A DNA stretch of 64,000 nucleotides from Neospora caninum Liverpool (lineage: Eukaryota > Apicomplexa > Conoidasida > Eucoccidiorida > Sarcocystidae): the NCBI RefSeq assembly GCF_000208865.1, contig NC_018390.1, forward strand, positions 4,916,270 through 4,980,269, in the 5' to 3' direction. The translations under genes were made by a program, and so were the position numbers. The notes under the pieces were generated by a model. It saw only the letters and a program-made list of their open reading frames with translations. It was not told where the DNA came from and did not search any database. The number at the start of each line of letters is the position of its first letter. Positions within the stretch are counted from its first letter, which is position 1. Below, in pieces: positions 40,751 through 54,100 of the stretch.

Positions 40751-43700
40751 GCACTTGGACATCTGAGGCCACCGGTCACATAGAAGACGAAATTACGGAC
40801 GGGTGGAAAGAGGGAGTTTCGTCCAGTGGAACTTCTGCCATGTTGGGGGCGTTACGCTATCCAGAGGAAAGAGAGCGACGCAGAGGAGACTGAACTTTTT
40901 CCTCTCGGGCGCCTCGCGAGACCTGGCCTTCCTCGAGAGGAACGACCGTCTCGTAGCCCCGAGGCGTCCCTTCGTCTTGCATGTGGTAGCCAGGTTTTTC
41001 CAGTGTTTCCCCCCTCTCGAAAACTCTCACCTTTCTGTGTAGTCTTCTGGAGTCGTCGCCTCAACGGGCTGTCCGTCTTCTTGGTTTCCTTCTTCAACCT
41101 TCTTCGGTCGGCTTCTTCCCTTCTTTTCCCCCCACCTTCTTCGGCCGTCTTCCGTTTGGGCCCAGCGATCGACTTCGCGCTCCCCTGCTGCATTTTCTCG
41201 CCATTTTTCCCCCCACTCCTCATTTCTGAAACAGAGAAAACAGCAAGCGGTTCACGACCGGTCTACGGAAACACAGGAGAAACGCAAACTCTGTGCAGGT
41301 TCCAGTGTACACTCGTGTGCGCGCAACGCGTCTGTGTGTATCGGTGTGGGTGCGTCGCAGATATCTAGGTGCCGATTTCCAGGAGGCACGTGCAGCGCTG
41401 TGTTTTTTCGCTTCGAGAAAACACCGAATCGTCCCAACCGCTTACTGGGTATTGACGCCCTTCTTCTCTCCCCACTTTTCGCCGTCAGCTTTCTCCACCC
41501 ATCGCTCCTCCCACGTCTCCTTTGTCGCCCCTGTCTCCAAGTCGAACGCCCGGTACCAGACTTCCGTCTCCTCTGTCCCCGTCCTTCCCTCGCGTCGTCT
41601 GCGTCGCCCGTTCTCTCTTCCTGCCTGCGATTCTTCGAAGGCCGTCCAGACCTCTTCGTCCTCCCCCGTCTCTGCTGACACCCGCCGGTGACTCTCTTCT
41701 TTCCATCGGCGAGCCAGGCGCGCTCTTCGACCGGTCGTCCTTGGTCTTTCGTTCTTCGCGTCGCCGTCGCTGAGCAAGGCGTCGGCAGGAACAGCACCGG
41801 GGGCTGTTGCCTGGTCTCCGCGTTCGGCTGTCTCCTCCCGGGGGCTCGGCGCCCCAGACAGAGAGCCGAAGTAGTCCCGCAAATCTTCGCCTGCCTTTGT
41901 CAACTTTGTCTCGCCAGTTTCCAGGTTCTCTTCGATCACCTCGAACCACTCCTGAACGACGTTTCCACCTTCATCCAGCTGCTGAACGGCCTTCTCGACT
42001 GTCCGCCGACGCCCCTCCACTTCGTCCCAACGCTCCGACCATCTGCGGAAGAAGCGACAAACGGGCCACCAGACCCCCACGCACAAGGCTTTGAGTCCTT
42101 TGACAGAACCGGCGCGTGCCACGCGTAAGTCCCTGCCTGCATGCGTATGCAAACACTGCGAGGGCCCGAATCCAATTTGGGGGTGATGTACTCTCGCACG
42201 ACACGCGCATCTACCCAACGCGGGCGGGCTACGCCAGGTGCTCCATATCTGCCACCGCCACGCTGGAGCGTTAGGCACATTGGCCCGTTCAGTCGGTTTC
42301 TGGAGAAACCCGTTCGAAGTTTTGACCTGTCCAAAACGGTGGGCATATTTGCACTTTGTGCTGAAGCCGCCGTTTGCTGCGGAACCTCTCCCAAAACACT
42401 CAGCTGATCCGTGGACACAGCTGCATAGATCGAAGCGGCCGGGGCAGCCTACCTACACTGTGTCGGTTCTCTGGGCTCTGCTGGAGTTGGATTCCGAACC
42501 TCCTCTCACCTTTCTCTACGGCCTTCATGGATCCCGTGGTTCTGTCCGAACGTTCGTCGTCGCGTTCGCCTGGTTCGTGGCCCTCCACTGCCTCGCTCCT
42601 CGCCCTGCGCCTCTCCGTCTGTCTTCTCTTCTTCCTCTTCCTCTATCGTCTGCTGCATCCACTTCTCTCTCCAGCTGCCGTCTTTCGCCCTCTTCTCTCC
42701 CCACGTTAACCCACTGTCTTCGCTGCTGTGGACTGTGTCTGTGTACGTGTCTCTTTCGAACACCTGCTCGCCTGTGAAGCCCTGGGAGGAGCCTCGCCCG
42801 CTGGTAGCCACGCTCGTGCTCCGATACCGAAAGCGCTGCGTCGTCGCCAAAGCAGAGGGAAACGCGGTCGCCAGAGACGGCGGGCGCATGAGCAGCCCCG
42901 GACGGCCCGCGGATGCGGCCAGCCGTCGAGCCGAGGTGCCTTGTGCGTCGTCAAGCTCCTCGCGGAAATGACTTCGCGCCGGGTGCGAGGCAGCTGCAGT
43001 CGCTGCAGAGAAGGCCCCCGCAGAAGACGCAGAACCTGGGACGCACGCACATTTGGAGGCGTCAAAAGAGAGAACAAGAACGTCGAGACACGAAACGGAG
43101 GAGACGAGAGAAAAGCGAGAGAACAGGAGAGCAAAGCGTGGAATCGCGGAAGAGACGGCGGGCGTTCCACCACCCCCTTCTCGTCCTTCGTCGGGCTCCG
43201 AGGGCTGGAGTTCCCGAGTTTTTTGTCACGTGCAGTCTGCGTTGCACGCACTCACCGGCATCGGGCCGGAAAGGCACCGCGACGAAAAGAGGCAAGGAAC
43301 ACTCACAACGACGCTCCACGGCCTTCGTCAGGCTATCACCGGCTGTGAATGCTCGCACACGCATGCGCGCGGTTTACTCGAGTATGTAACGAAGCCCCGC
43401 ATGGTCACCGACCTCTTGCAGCCCCCCCGCGCCCGTCCACGCATCTGCCTTTCCGGTACGAGAGCGACTCTCGCATCCGCGACACGTTTGCTCCCCATCC
43501 TTCCTCACTTTCTGCTTCGTCGCTCGGAGGTCCACCGCGCCTTCGGCACGCGTCGTCCTCGGCGGCGACCTTGCTGGCGCGTGTGACTTGGCCAGTCTCG
43601 GGATGGACGCGAAGACGGAGAAGCGGCGTAGGGCGTGCAGCCTGGCTGTGCAGCCGCTGCAGCCACTCCCTCGCCGGCGTCGGCCCGTCTACGACCGTGA

Positions 43701-44463
43701 GACTTCCCTCCGAGGCCGCAGCGAGACGCAGCGCCCTCCCCGCCCCTGCAGCGACGACGGCCGAGCGTCCTCGCGCTGCGTCGGCGCGAGCACCCCACGA
43801 GGAGGCTGAGGCAGAAAACCGTGGATTTCCATTCCGTTCTTCGTTTGGCGAGGGCGCCCGGGTGACGCGTGCGCTGGATTCTCGAGTGGACACACAGCTG
43901 CGCACAAGTGGGGCCGGAGAGACGCCTCCCGTCGGTGAACCATCTTGTGGTCGGGAACCGGCTGAGTTCCTCCCGCCGAGCGGAGTCCTGGGCTCGTGTG
44001 TGCCGAAACTTCTTTCCCCGGCGGCTTCGATGCCGGCGTCTTGAGAAGCCCCAACCTCAGCAGACCTCGCACAAGGAGGCGCGTTTGGAATCGTCTCAGC
44101 AGTCGAAGTGGCCTTCAGACTGTTCGGCAGAGAGCCGCTCGGCGACGCGAAGGCCTGCGGTGTCTGGACACCAGCTCGCAGCCCGGAAACGGCGGCGGGT
44201 GGCTGTTGCGACTCACTCGCCGTAGGAGATTCGCCAGATAAAATCAGCGAAGCACTCGAGTTTTTCTCGGACTGCGGAGAACGGAGAGGCGACGCATCCG
44301 GAACGAGGGAACACCGCGTGGACGCATCAGGCGAACCCTGTCGACTAGACACCTCCTTGAGCTCGACACTGTGTGAAGAGTCCGCCTCGTCGTCCTTGAC
44401 TCGTGTTTCCCCTTTCGATTCGAAAGAGGCAGGACTGTCAGGAAGCGTCTTGGATCCCTCCAT
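35332..44463 (-). CDS. tryptophan-rich starch-binding-like protein, ESV1/LESV family candidate
   Basis: Thirteen exons join in phase to about 1316 residues: 44463-43413, 43035-42510, 42042-41446, 41225-41031, 40459-40285, 39774-39655, 38876-38688, 38394-38273, 37985-37879, 37351-37063, 36770-36594, 36166-36070 and 35637-35332. Residues 1-460 are Ser/Ala/Pro-rich, without a signal peptide. From about 462 to the end there are roughly 60 tryptophans in short W-x(2-4)-W units, such as WGEKW, WREKW and KWGEEW. A longer unit recurs as EKWYDNGQEKMVDEW and EKWYDNGHERQVDRW. This is the pattern of plant EARLY STARVATION1 and LIKE-ESV1, whose aromatic-lined beta-sheet binds glucan double helices in starch granules. 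A likely role is organising cytosolic amylopectin granules. The first donor (GTCGGT) and the acceptor at 38394 are the weakest joins. Confidence 0.72.
38161..38225. repeat. TA-rich imperfect microsatellite in an ESV1/LESV-like intron
   Basis: TATATATGCATATATACATATATTCAG-type units, shared by the short-spaced TA patches of this gene. It lies in the intron between exons 38273-38394 and 37879-37985. Confidence 0.8.
39201..39297. repeat. interrupted (TA)n microsatellite, about 97 bp
   Basis: TA runs broken by repeated ATTAT, in the 778-bp intron between exons 39655-39774 and 38688-38876. A second shorter TA run lies at about 39,419-39,444 in the same intron. Confidence 0.9.
40718..40747. repeat. 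(TA)n microsatellite
   Basis: A pure TA run ending in TGCAGC, in the intron between exons 41031-41225 and 40285-40459 of the ESV1/LESV-like gene. Confidence 0.9.
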
Positions 44464-47400
44464 CGCGCGAGGCTGTGTGGCCGCTCACCTCCCGGCTGCG
44501 AATCCAGGAAAAAAGACGAACACGGCTTGGGGCAGCGCACAGGGAAACGGACGGGAGCACACATATCACTGCGATAGCGTCGCACAGAGGGCGAATCTTC
44601 AGGGACTTCACGACACAAAATCGATTTTTTTGTACGGGAAAGGACTGACCCACCGGCGGTCTCCTTCAGAAGTTGTCTGCTGACCGGACAGGGCTGAACA
44701 GCGTGGAAGACACTCTCGCGTTCTTCTTCGGAGACGCGCAGCGGTGAGGGTTGTCTTTCACACTTTGATCTCAAACCACCTCCCGACAATGCGACTCTTT
44801 TATCCGCCAAAAGGGACAACTTTGTCTGAGATAACCCCGCGGGGACACTCCCGAACAGCGCAGTGGCGGATGGTAACGGAAGCGCAGAACCAGCACATGC
44901 ACCAAGACACAGGTGGACTCGACTGTCTCCTGAAAGAAGCGTGAGGTTCCAACCGAAGGAGAAAGCAACCCAGCAACAGATTTTTGTTGACATAGGACGG
45001 CTTTGCTTCTTCAGAAAGACTCTAACCAAAAAGTGTCTCCCCCAAGAGACGGGGGTCGCCAGTCCAGTCAGCTAGCACACACCGTGGCACTGGTTGGAAG
45101 AAGAAGTTTTTAGCGGGGAAGCACGCCGATCCAAGCAATTCTGGCGACTCCACGAGCAAAATGGACAGGAGGTTAAGGCCGTTTGTGCCGCATAACCCTT
45201 TTAAAAAGCACCTCTACGGGATAGAAACAGGCATCCCGCAAAGAGAGGTCGGCGGCGGAGACAGGGTGACGTCGAGATCGTTTGGCAACGGCACCGGCCG
45301 CGCGCCGCGAGTGCAAGTCAATTGCCCCAATGTGCGCAAGAAAACCACGTAGGGAAGGTGCGAAGCCGCCTGAACGACGGTCTTCTGTGTGCTGACTACA
45401 GCAGTTTACCTTTTTTCGACAATGTTCTTCTTTCAATAAAGGGAGACAACTCCCTGGTAGCTCGGTATAAGAGTCTGTATGTGACGCTCGACGAGTCCAG
45501 CCTACACATTTTACAAAAAAAGAGCACACTGCAGACGCCGCCAGCGCAAGTGGATTGGATGCCTACGAAACCCCACCGTGGCCGACCGTGCTTTCGTTTT
45601 CCCCGTGCCCACGACTGAGAGTGAATTTCCGCTTCGGACCTCAGGAGATTTGCATTTCTTTGTGGGCTGCCCGAACTTCACTTGCCAGCTCCAACGAGGT
45701 CCCGAGCGAGGGTGACGACAGTAGAGACAGGCGTTGCAGCCTCGAGCTTGAGGGTTCCAAGACTTTGTTCACTTATTTTGAAGGGCATCGTTACCAATCT
45801 TGCTCCATTAGTAGGAGTACACATGGAACAGCATCATCAGCACTCCTCACAGGTTATCCATGTGTCCGAGCCGTATCAGTGCCTGTCTCTGAGATTTCAG
45901 CCTTGCGTTTTCGACTGAAAGGCGAATTTCACCTGAATTCTCTCCTCTTCGTACGCAGCCACCAGGACGGCGATACCGGTAGCGCGTCGGGCGCCGTCTT
46001 CGTCATCCGGCTTCCGCCAAGCACGCGGGGCCTTGGTCATGTCGTGTTGTTGCCTCGCAAAGGCAGAGCCGATGAGACGCATCTTCATTTTTGGGTATCT
46101 GTAGCTTAGACGAGCCAGCCAGATGATGCTTGGAAAGTCCCGGATCCCCACCTGTATCATTAGAGCCGTTCTCTCACTTGCGGCATTCCGCTGTGTACTG
46201 GTGCTGAGGCAGGCGGCGGCGGCTTTTCTGCCAGGGTCGCTGCCTCGTGCGCACACGCGAGAGATCCTCCAGAAGGTTTCGCGGCGTTTCACTCGCGGGA
46301 CCAAGCGTAGGTTCGAACTCGACCCTCTCCAAAGATCTGGAAGTAAATCCCAACGGCAACGCAGAGAACTTTCCCGTCTGCGGTCTCCTTTTGTTCTCCG
46401 AAATGATCGTGCCGGGGGGGACACGTTCACTGCACAAAGAAGCACCTGCATCGTCACAACTTACTGTTTCTACAAATCCTCATGCTTATGAGAGGCAGTC
46501 GTCTCAGTGGGCAGCATCCAACCTCAAGGTAGACGAGGAGAAGCTGGATGGGGCTTCCGAGTTGTATTTCCGCTGCCTCCCGCGTTTGTCTACGTGCTTT
46601 CTTTAGTTCATACGAAGTGAGGGCTGCGTCGCCCCAGTGCATTTGTGGCCCTGTCATCGTCCGCCACAAATCGCTACAAGAGGCGCAGATGGCCGGACAC
46701 TTTTAAAGCGTTATCGTGGTACACACAGGAGAACCGCTGTTTAAACCCCAGACCTCTTTGTCGTGCAAGAGGAAACGCTGTGTCGGCACCAGATCTACCG
46801 CAGACTGGTCACATGCCCGCCTCAACATGTTTCGATCATCCCCATGCAACTCAGACGTCGATCCTGAGGCCAGAACTCTTGCACACTTTGTTCAATCCTT
46901 CAACACTGGTCACCCAAATATCCCGGGTATTTTTTTTTGAGTAAGCGCCAGGGTTCCAGCTAAAACTGACAGGCCGGGTGGGGGTATACCGCTCGCTTTG
47001 CAGGATCAACAGCCGAAGCGATGTGGCCTCGAGGGCGCAGTTCACAAACCTTTGAACCTGCATATTATTATTCACAGCGCGTATTCTGCAAACGCCCTCC
47101 GGTCGCTAGTGCATTACAGCGTACACCCGAGCTTTGCCTGCGTACGCACTGGAGACTGCTCCATTGGGCTCTTCTTGGAGTTTCATGCAACGGCGAGCTT
47201 CCCTAGATCCACTTTTCTCAGTCGTAAGTTTCGTAGGCAGTGACTTGCGCCTCGAGGCTTTGAACGGAAATACAGTGGAGTCATTCTTTTTGCGCGTTTG
47301 CTGGGTTTTTCTTTCTGCCTGGCGGAGCACGAAGTCTCGGGCCCCGCCGTGTGCGCCGCTAGGCCTATCTACCTTGCGGCAATACGGGATATACCGATGC

Positions 47401-48103
47401 AGTTTTTTTGCGCCACTGCTTACTTTCCGCAGCGTTTTGCCTCGTTTCGGTGGGGGGTCGAAGAGTTCTTACCCAGATCAGGGAGAAACGCGTTTGAGGC
47501 GCAAGCGGTAGTTCCTCTCATCGCTGTCTGCGGGCACCCAGATAGATTCAGGAGACGGGCGATTTTCCCGAGCCGCTCTCTATAGACATCCCCCCCGCTG
47601 GGTTCTCCGCCGGAAGAGAGTGCTGATGCCCGTGCATTCCTCGCGAGTTCGCTCGCCCGCTGGGCAGAGCGTTTCCCCACTTTCCGTTTCGTCCACATTC
47701 TTACCAGCTGTTGTATCCGGGGCTGGTGGCCGTGTTTTGCCCCAGCGATATTTTCACAGGGGTTCCCGATTTTCCCTTGAAAGCGTCACGTGCCGGCGTC
47801 GCACCACGGATAAGCCTTTGTAAGAAACACTCTCGCAGGTTTCTTTCTTCGTGCAGTGACTCGCCACGCCCTTGGCGAGTTGTACGCATCCGGCGTATGA
47901 GGGCAGATGGCGTCAGTCGGCGGCAGAGCACACCAGCCTGGCCCCAGTCGGTGGTGCCCCGCGTCCTCTTCCCCAACCCCGAGAGAGAGAGGTACTTGTG
48001 CGTATTGCTTCCGTATCTCGATTCGCGAAAAATCTCGGCACATGCCTCCGTTTAATTGCGTTTCCACGCTCTATCACGCTCTCTGTCGAGGCTTCTTGCC
48101 TGC
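44464..48103. other. head-to-head intergenic region with an unresolved protein-like patch
   Basis: The region should hold the promoters of the ESV1/LESV-like and zinc-finger genes. Between 45,161 and 46,110 on the plus strand, several partly overlapping frames look protein-like. Examples are PFVPHNPFKKHLYGIETG at 45,161-45,250, NVLLSIKGDNSLVARYKSLY at 45,421-45,480, and a third open frame at 45,555-46,109. I could not join them with consistent splice phases, so no CDS is called. The rest shows nothing supportable. Confidence 0.35.
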
Positions 48104-51100
48104 ATGAAGGCGCAGACCGGCTTTTTCCCCCTGGAACTTCCAACGCAGGTTTTCTCCTTGGCTGTGCAGGCGCCGACGGCGATAAGCTCCCGGCGGGCAA
48201 ACGAGTCCCCGGCGGTGTCTCTCGGGAAGCGGCTCTCGATGAGTTTTCACCGCCAACCGTAAATCCGAACGCATCCTCCGCTCACTAAATTCGCGGTTTT
48301 TTCTCAGTGGCCCTTTCCCGTTGCCTTCACAGACAACTGCCCTATCATGTTCAACTGGAACTTCGGGAACCAAGGCGGCGAGAGCAGCCCTGGGGGCTTT
48401 CCTGTGCGAGTGGGTTGAGGCGGGTTATCGCCCCGATTCGGCAACGGCAGGCCCCGTCGCGGGGTTTTTTTCTTCCTCGGTTGAGGTCGTTCGAAGCGGG
48501 CAAAAGCCGTTATTCTTGGCGTCTGGGTTCGGTATGAGTCTTTTGTGCCAGGCGCTTGGCCAACGGCGCATTTAGTTGATATATTCCCGAAATATTCAAC
48601 TCGTGTTCCCGTCAGCTAGTTGTTGCACGGGGAACCCGCCCTGGCCGCTCCCCGCCGCGACCGTGCACAACCCGTTCCTCTTGGATACTTCTCGCGAAGG
48701 TTCGCGCCATCTCCAAGGCATTTGGACCTTTCCGACAGGACCACCTGCGTCTGTTTATCCAGGTAAGTTCTATTCTCGCTCGGAATGCAGTTTTTCGTCC
48801 CTGTGCGAACCGGCGCTGTGTCTCCGGCGGCGAGTCCCCACTGTCGCGACGCCCCCCTGTGGCGACTCAACCCGGCATGGTGGTTGGTACGCCAGATTCG
48901 GCGCTGTGTGTAAACGCAAGTTTACTGGACCTTTCTCAGCGGAAGTGTGAATGTATACGCCGTTTTCGTCCATTTTTGGAGGCTCTAGCGCTGGCCGTTC
49001 GTGCAAGTTCTTGGCGCGAGAGCCCCCGTGCCCGTTCAAGCGCCTTCGCTGTTCAAAATACAGGGGGGCAAGGGCAATAGACGAGATCACAAGCTTGTTC
49101 TTTTGTTGCTTCCCCGGTAGAGAACACTCTCGTCTGGGAAATTTCCGCCGAAGCCCACGTGTGCTGGCATGTTCGGGCCGGGAGTATTTCTCGCGTTCCG
49201 CATCATCCGGTCCCTGTCCGGAGTTTCCGTGACTATCTTTGGTGTATGGTCTTGTGACGGCGGCAAGGCACCTGTACACTTAACGCCCGCTCTCGCGGTT
49301 CACTGAGTGTTTTCCTTCTGCCCAGGCGACGGCTTGGTTCCCAGTTTCGTGCCCGCCTCGTCTGCCTCGTCTCACGCCTTCACTGCGCTCGTTTCTGTGT
49401 TCTCGTCTCCTGCCGCTGTCCCAGGAAATGAAGTCCCTTTGAGAAGGGCTGGCCCCGAAAGAAGCGAAGTGTTTGAAGAAAAGCTTCTCGCCTTGCCGGC
49501 GACCCTCCGCCTATCCTATGCGGTGACATCTCGACGAGCTCTCTCAGTCTGTTGTCGGCAGACCTGGGCAAAGGTAAAACCCGCCGGCGGAAAAGCGGCA
49601 AGGACATGCCGTCGGGCGCACGAGTGTAGCCGTCATGAGGCCCTCCGCGGAGAACGAAACCGTCACTTTCAGGAGCGGGAGTGCGGAAAATCAGTTCTTG
49701 GCGGGGGCTGAGCAGGCAGCGTCGGTTCCGACGACTCACCGAAGGCCTGTTGTTTCTGGTCTCTCCTTGGCTGAAGCTTGTTCCATCGAACTGGCTGCAG
49801 AAGGAGCATATGCCGGTCTTGTGGAGGCGGCAGGTAAACCGAGCGAAGCCATGTGGGGCGCAGACGAGTACGCCAGGGATTCCGAAAGTCCGCCCGGGCT
49901 ACCTCCCGCCTCTCTCCGGAGATCCAAGCGCGTGGGCCACAGTGACGCGAAGCGCGTGGGCAACCACGATGGAGAGGCGAGTGGGTCGTCGACCGGAAAG
50001 GCGAGACCGATGGGACAAGGAGAGGCGGAGACCGTCCGGGCAGACGTCGCAGTGGAACAGGAGCTGTCATCCTCTGAGCTTCGCGAACCCGTGAAGGTAG
50101 ACGATGCTGCCTTGGACCTGGATTCTGCGTTTTCCGTGGACACGCCGCCTCGAGCCTGCTCTGAAGCCGCACGCGGTTGTGAGTCCCCTTTCCGTCCCCT
50201 GTCTCCTCCCTGTCCCTCGATAGGCAGTCCGAAAAAACGGTCTCCGGCAGCTCCGGCCACCGGTACACCTGCGTTCATGCCTGGGTTAGCGGACGGAGCA
50301 GACTGTTCGTTTCCCCTCTTCCGCCCTCAGTCATCCTGTTCCACTGTGGCGTCGCACCACTTCTCGTCGAGGGGCTCTTTTTCGCCGCTTTCTTTTTCGC
50401 GCTCGGCGTCGCTGCTCGGCGAACAAGCGAACTTGGCCAAAGACGCCTTTTCCCCAGTTCGGCGCAAGGAAGCCGGTCCGTCTGCCGGCGGGAAGGGTTG
50501 TGCTCAGTCCCCAGGAGACACTGTCGGCTCTGGGGACGTTCCAGCTGTGGATCTCATTGAACTGCCACCGAGGCGAAGTCCCTCTATTTTGCCGCAGGTT
50601 GACGAGGGCGACGCCTGGGACGGGGAGACGCGTGAGGAACAGGAACCGCTCAGTGAAGCTCTCCAAGGCACACCGGAGACGGACGACGGAGACTCAGTGC
50701 GGTCGGCTCTGCTGAGTCCGGGAGCAGCCGGCAGGACCGCGAACTCTGGAACCCATTTCGAGCCGCCAGCACATCCGAGCGGTCAGGGAAGAGCCTGCAC
50801 TCAAAACCTTTTCCAAGACCCGGAGACAGGCAGCCACATCGGCACAACGATGCCGGAGGAAAACTCTGCGGAGAGCGCGTGCGGGGAAATGTCGCCGACC
50901 TCAGCCCGTGATGACCCTCAGAGTGCTTCTGTGTCTGACGGGCATCCAGTGGACAGTCTTGACGCTCGAGAGCCAGAGACGTTCGGGTCAGACTCGGCAC
51001 AGAGCGAACTCCCTAATCTGCTCGCACCGGCGCGGCAGAGCCCGGAGGTATCCTCACCAGTGGACGCCCCCGCTGTGGAAGGCCGGGGCGATGCGGAGGA

Positions 51101-54100
51101 GGCTGGTAGCTCGAGGCACCCACTGCGTGATGTCCTTGAGTCGTCGCCGACGGCGGGGCTGACAGAAGCACCCGAGGGTCCGAGCGAAGGAGACAGCAGC
51201 CTCTCAGAGACCGCACCAGAAGAGCGCGGTTCGTCGCCTTCAGCTGCGGCAGACCTGCATTCGGTGCCGCGCGGCGTCGGCGCGAACTTTTGCAAGCAGG
51301 CAGCCAACCCCTCGCGAGGAGCCCGTCAACCTGAGCAGGAGCGAGACTGTCACGGCTGGCTTCTTCAGCAGTTTTCTTTCTCGACTCTTCCCGGCCTGGC
51401 GGCAGGCGCCACCAACTCCTTTACCGCCGAGCGGAAGCGCGGTGAGTTCGAGCACACTGAGACCAGCGGGAACGCGCCGCCGGTGGCTCTTCCTGAAGAA
51501 ACAATCGAACAAATAGCAAAGACTTTCGGCTCGACAGAGGCTGATGGGATGGAGGAGGAAACCCTGGAGTTTGACGAGACTCTCTTCCCCCTTGGGACAA
51601 AAAAGCAAAGACGAGGAACAAGCAGCACAAGTTGCTCGGAAGTTAGCGGCCTCAGTAGTGTGAAGGAGAAAGACGCTTGCGGAGGGAAGAAATTGAAGAG
51701 AGCCTCAGCTGCAAGCAAAAGCAAGAGTGCGCAAAGTGCCTTGGACGACCTTGCAGAGCTTTCTGCCGTCCACGACGTGAAGCACGGCCTCAACGACTTT
51801 ATCTTGTCAGCCTTGCGCAGGTGTGCTCCCCAGTCGTCGCTCCCTGGTCGAAACTCGAAACCTTTCCTATGGTCGCTCTCCGACACAAGTTCGCCAGAAT
51901 GGCTGAGGAAGACGCAGGAGCCTGGAGCTGCGTTCCAAAACGCGCGAGAAGACAGCGGCTCGGCTTTGTCGCGAAGTGGTCCCGCGTCAGCTTCAAGTGA
52001 CGAAGGTTGCCAGGATGACTGTGCCTGGCCAAGTGACACGTTCCGTCGTTTTCTGTCGGGGCATTTGGAGACGTCGCGTTCAAGCCCGTTTTCTCGTGCA
52101 TCCCCCAGTAGCCGTGCGGAGTCTTCGGCCTCACGTTCGGTTTCTCCAGTGGCATCCTGCATGGGCAACCGTTCAGCACGGAGTTGCGATAGACCTCCAA
52201 GCGGTGGACATACAGCGGAAACCGTTCGAGCTGCCGAGTTTTCTGAAGAAGCTCTAAGGGCCTTCCTCGCGTCGTCCTCTGTGTCCTCTCTTTCCCGCGA
52301 TCTCGCATCACAGGCTGCAACAGCTCGGAATGCCTTCGCCCCGCGCCGCACCGCGGCTGCTTTGAAGACGAGCGCCTCGCGGACACCCTCACGGACCCTG
52401 TCTGAGCTTGAGGCGAGATGGGATAGTGTGTCCCCTCGCTCGGTGGCCGCCATTCACCCCGGTGTCAAGATCGCGGCGAGTTCTCCAAAAGCAATGAGCA
52501 GTGCGGCACACTCGATGAGTCAATCGATGGACCAATGTGTGGCACAGCTTCGTAAAGGAACGAGCAAGGGTTTGCATCCATATGTGTCATTCGCAGCAAT
52601 GTCCCTGCTTGACGCGATGGCAGCAAAGCCGCCAGAGGAGCAGTGTATGTTCATCGAAGGGCTGCAAACTGCATGCGCGGTTCTGCGTGGAGCTGACGCA
52701 AAGGATTTCAGTGGCGATTCTGCCGCTTCAGTGCTTTCTGCAATTGTAGCCCGTCTCTCTCGGAATCGCACGGCACCACCAAATGTTCACGCAACGCCGG
52801 CAACAGCCGACCGCCAAGCCGGGGAGCACATGGTCCCTCTCTTGGATTCGTCTGTGTCCGAGCGTGGCCTCTCGTTCCCAACCGCGTCGTCCACTGTCTC
52901 CGTCGTGAGGCCTGGCCAGCGCTCTGCACCACCCAGCAAATGCGAAGAGAGCCAACCGCTTCTCGCATCCGTTGCAGGCGCGGGTGCCAAGCCAAAAGCG
53001 ATGTGTTCTGTTTTCGAGACAGCCGAGGCGTCAACTGGGCAGAAAGGGTCTGGTTCGAAGAAGCCAGAGAGTCGGAAGAGAGGGGCGGGATCTGTCTTTT
53101 CGGCGTCGGCTGAAGAAGAGAAAAGAATCGTTCGGCGGTCCTCTGTTCTTGATGGTGTCTCCCCCTCTGCTCTCCGCTCGGCTCACCTTGCAGAGAAGCC
53201 AGGGCCATCGCTGCAGCCGCTCTCCACTCTTTTGTGCTCTCTGATGGCGACTGGTTCTCAAGCAGCTGAACCAGGCATGGGGGCGGCAGGCGCAGAAGGC
53301 GAGTCTGGGGGGATTTCTCGGAGATCGAGTGAGAACCGAACAACGTGTACAGCTCCGTCCGCCCTCGCGAAGGCTCAGAGGAAAAGGAGTCGCAGAGACA
53401 GCAGAGAGTCGGGCGATACAACCGACGCATGCGGTGGCGCGAAGTTCACTTTTTCCGGGAGCTCTCCGAGCAACATCGCGCCAGGCCTCAATGCGGCAAA
53501 GCCCACAACCGTGTTGTCTTCCGCTTGTTTTGTGGGCCAGCCACAGGCTCTCGCGGAGCTTTCTGCCCTCTTCCAGTGTGGCCCAGCGAAGGCAGTCGAT
53601 GAGATCGGCAGCGGGAAAGCCAGTTGTCAGCGGGTGAAAGCAGAAACGACTGGAGAGCCCGTCACAGCGTCGGGTTCTGCCTGCCAAACAGCAAGTCAAT
53701 CCCTGGAAAAAACCGCAGATGCGGAAGTTCGTCTGTGGCGGTTCCCTGAAGCTAGAGATTCGCCACCCGTAAAGGCGGCCGAAGACGTGAAGGCTGCGAA
53801 AGAAGGCGGCAAAGAGGGTTTTTCCACGGAGTCTGGCAAGACGACGGAATGGGCGACTACTGCCGAGCGTGAGGAACAGACAGGCGCGAGAGGGACACAG
53901 CCGCCTTCTGTCGCTGGTGGGAAAAGAGATCGAGTGGCGATCTCGAGGAACGGAACGCGGACAGCAGCCCGGATGTATGCATGTCCTCTCTGCAATGGCC
54001 TGTTCAGCAGGAACTACAACCTTCACCACCATATCAGAGCGGTCCACGAGGGGGCGAAACCGTTTGTCTGCCCCATATGCCACAAGACGTTCAGCTACAA

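Noticed and set aside
46300..46330. tRNA T-loop-like GGTTCGAACT
   Set aside because: The flanking bases do not form a T-stem or acceptor stem, and no D-arm or anticodon arm is visible.
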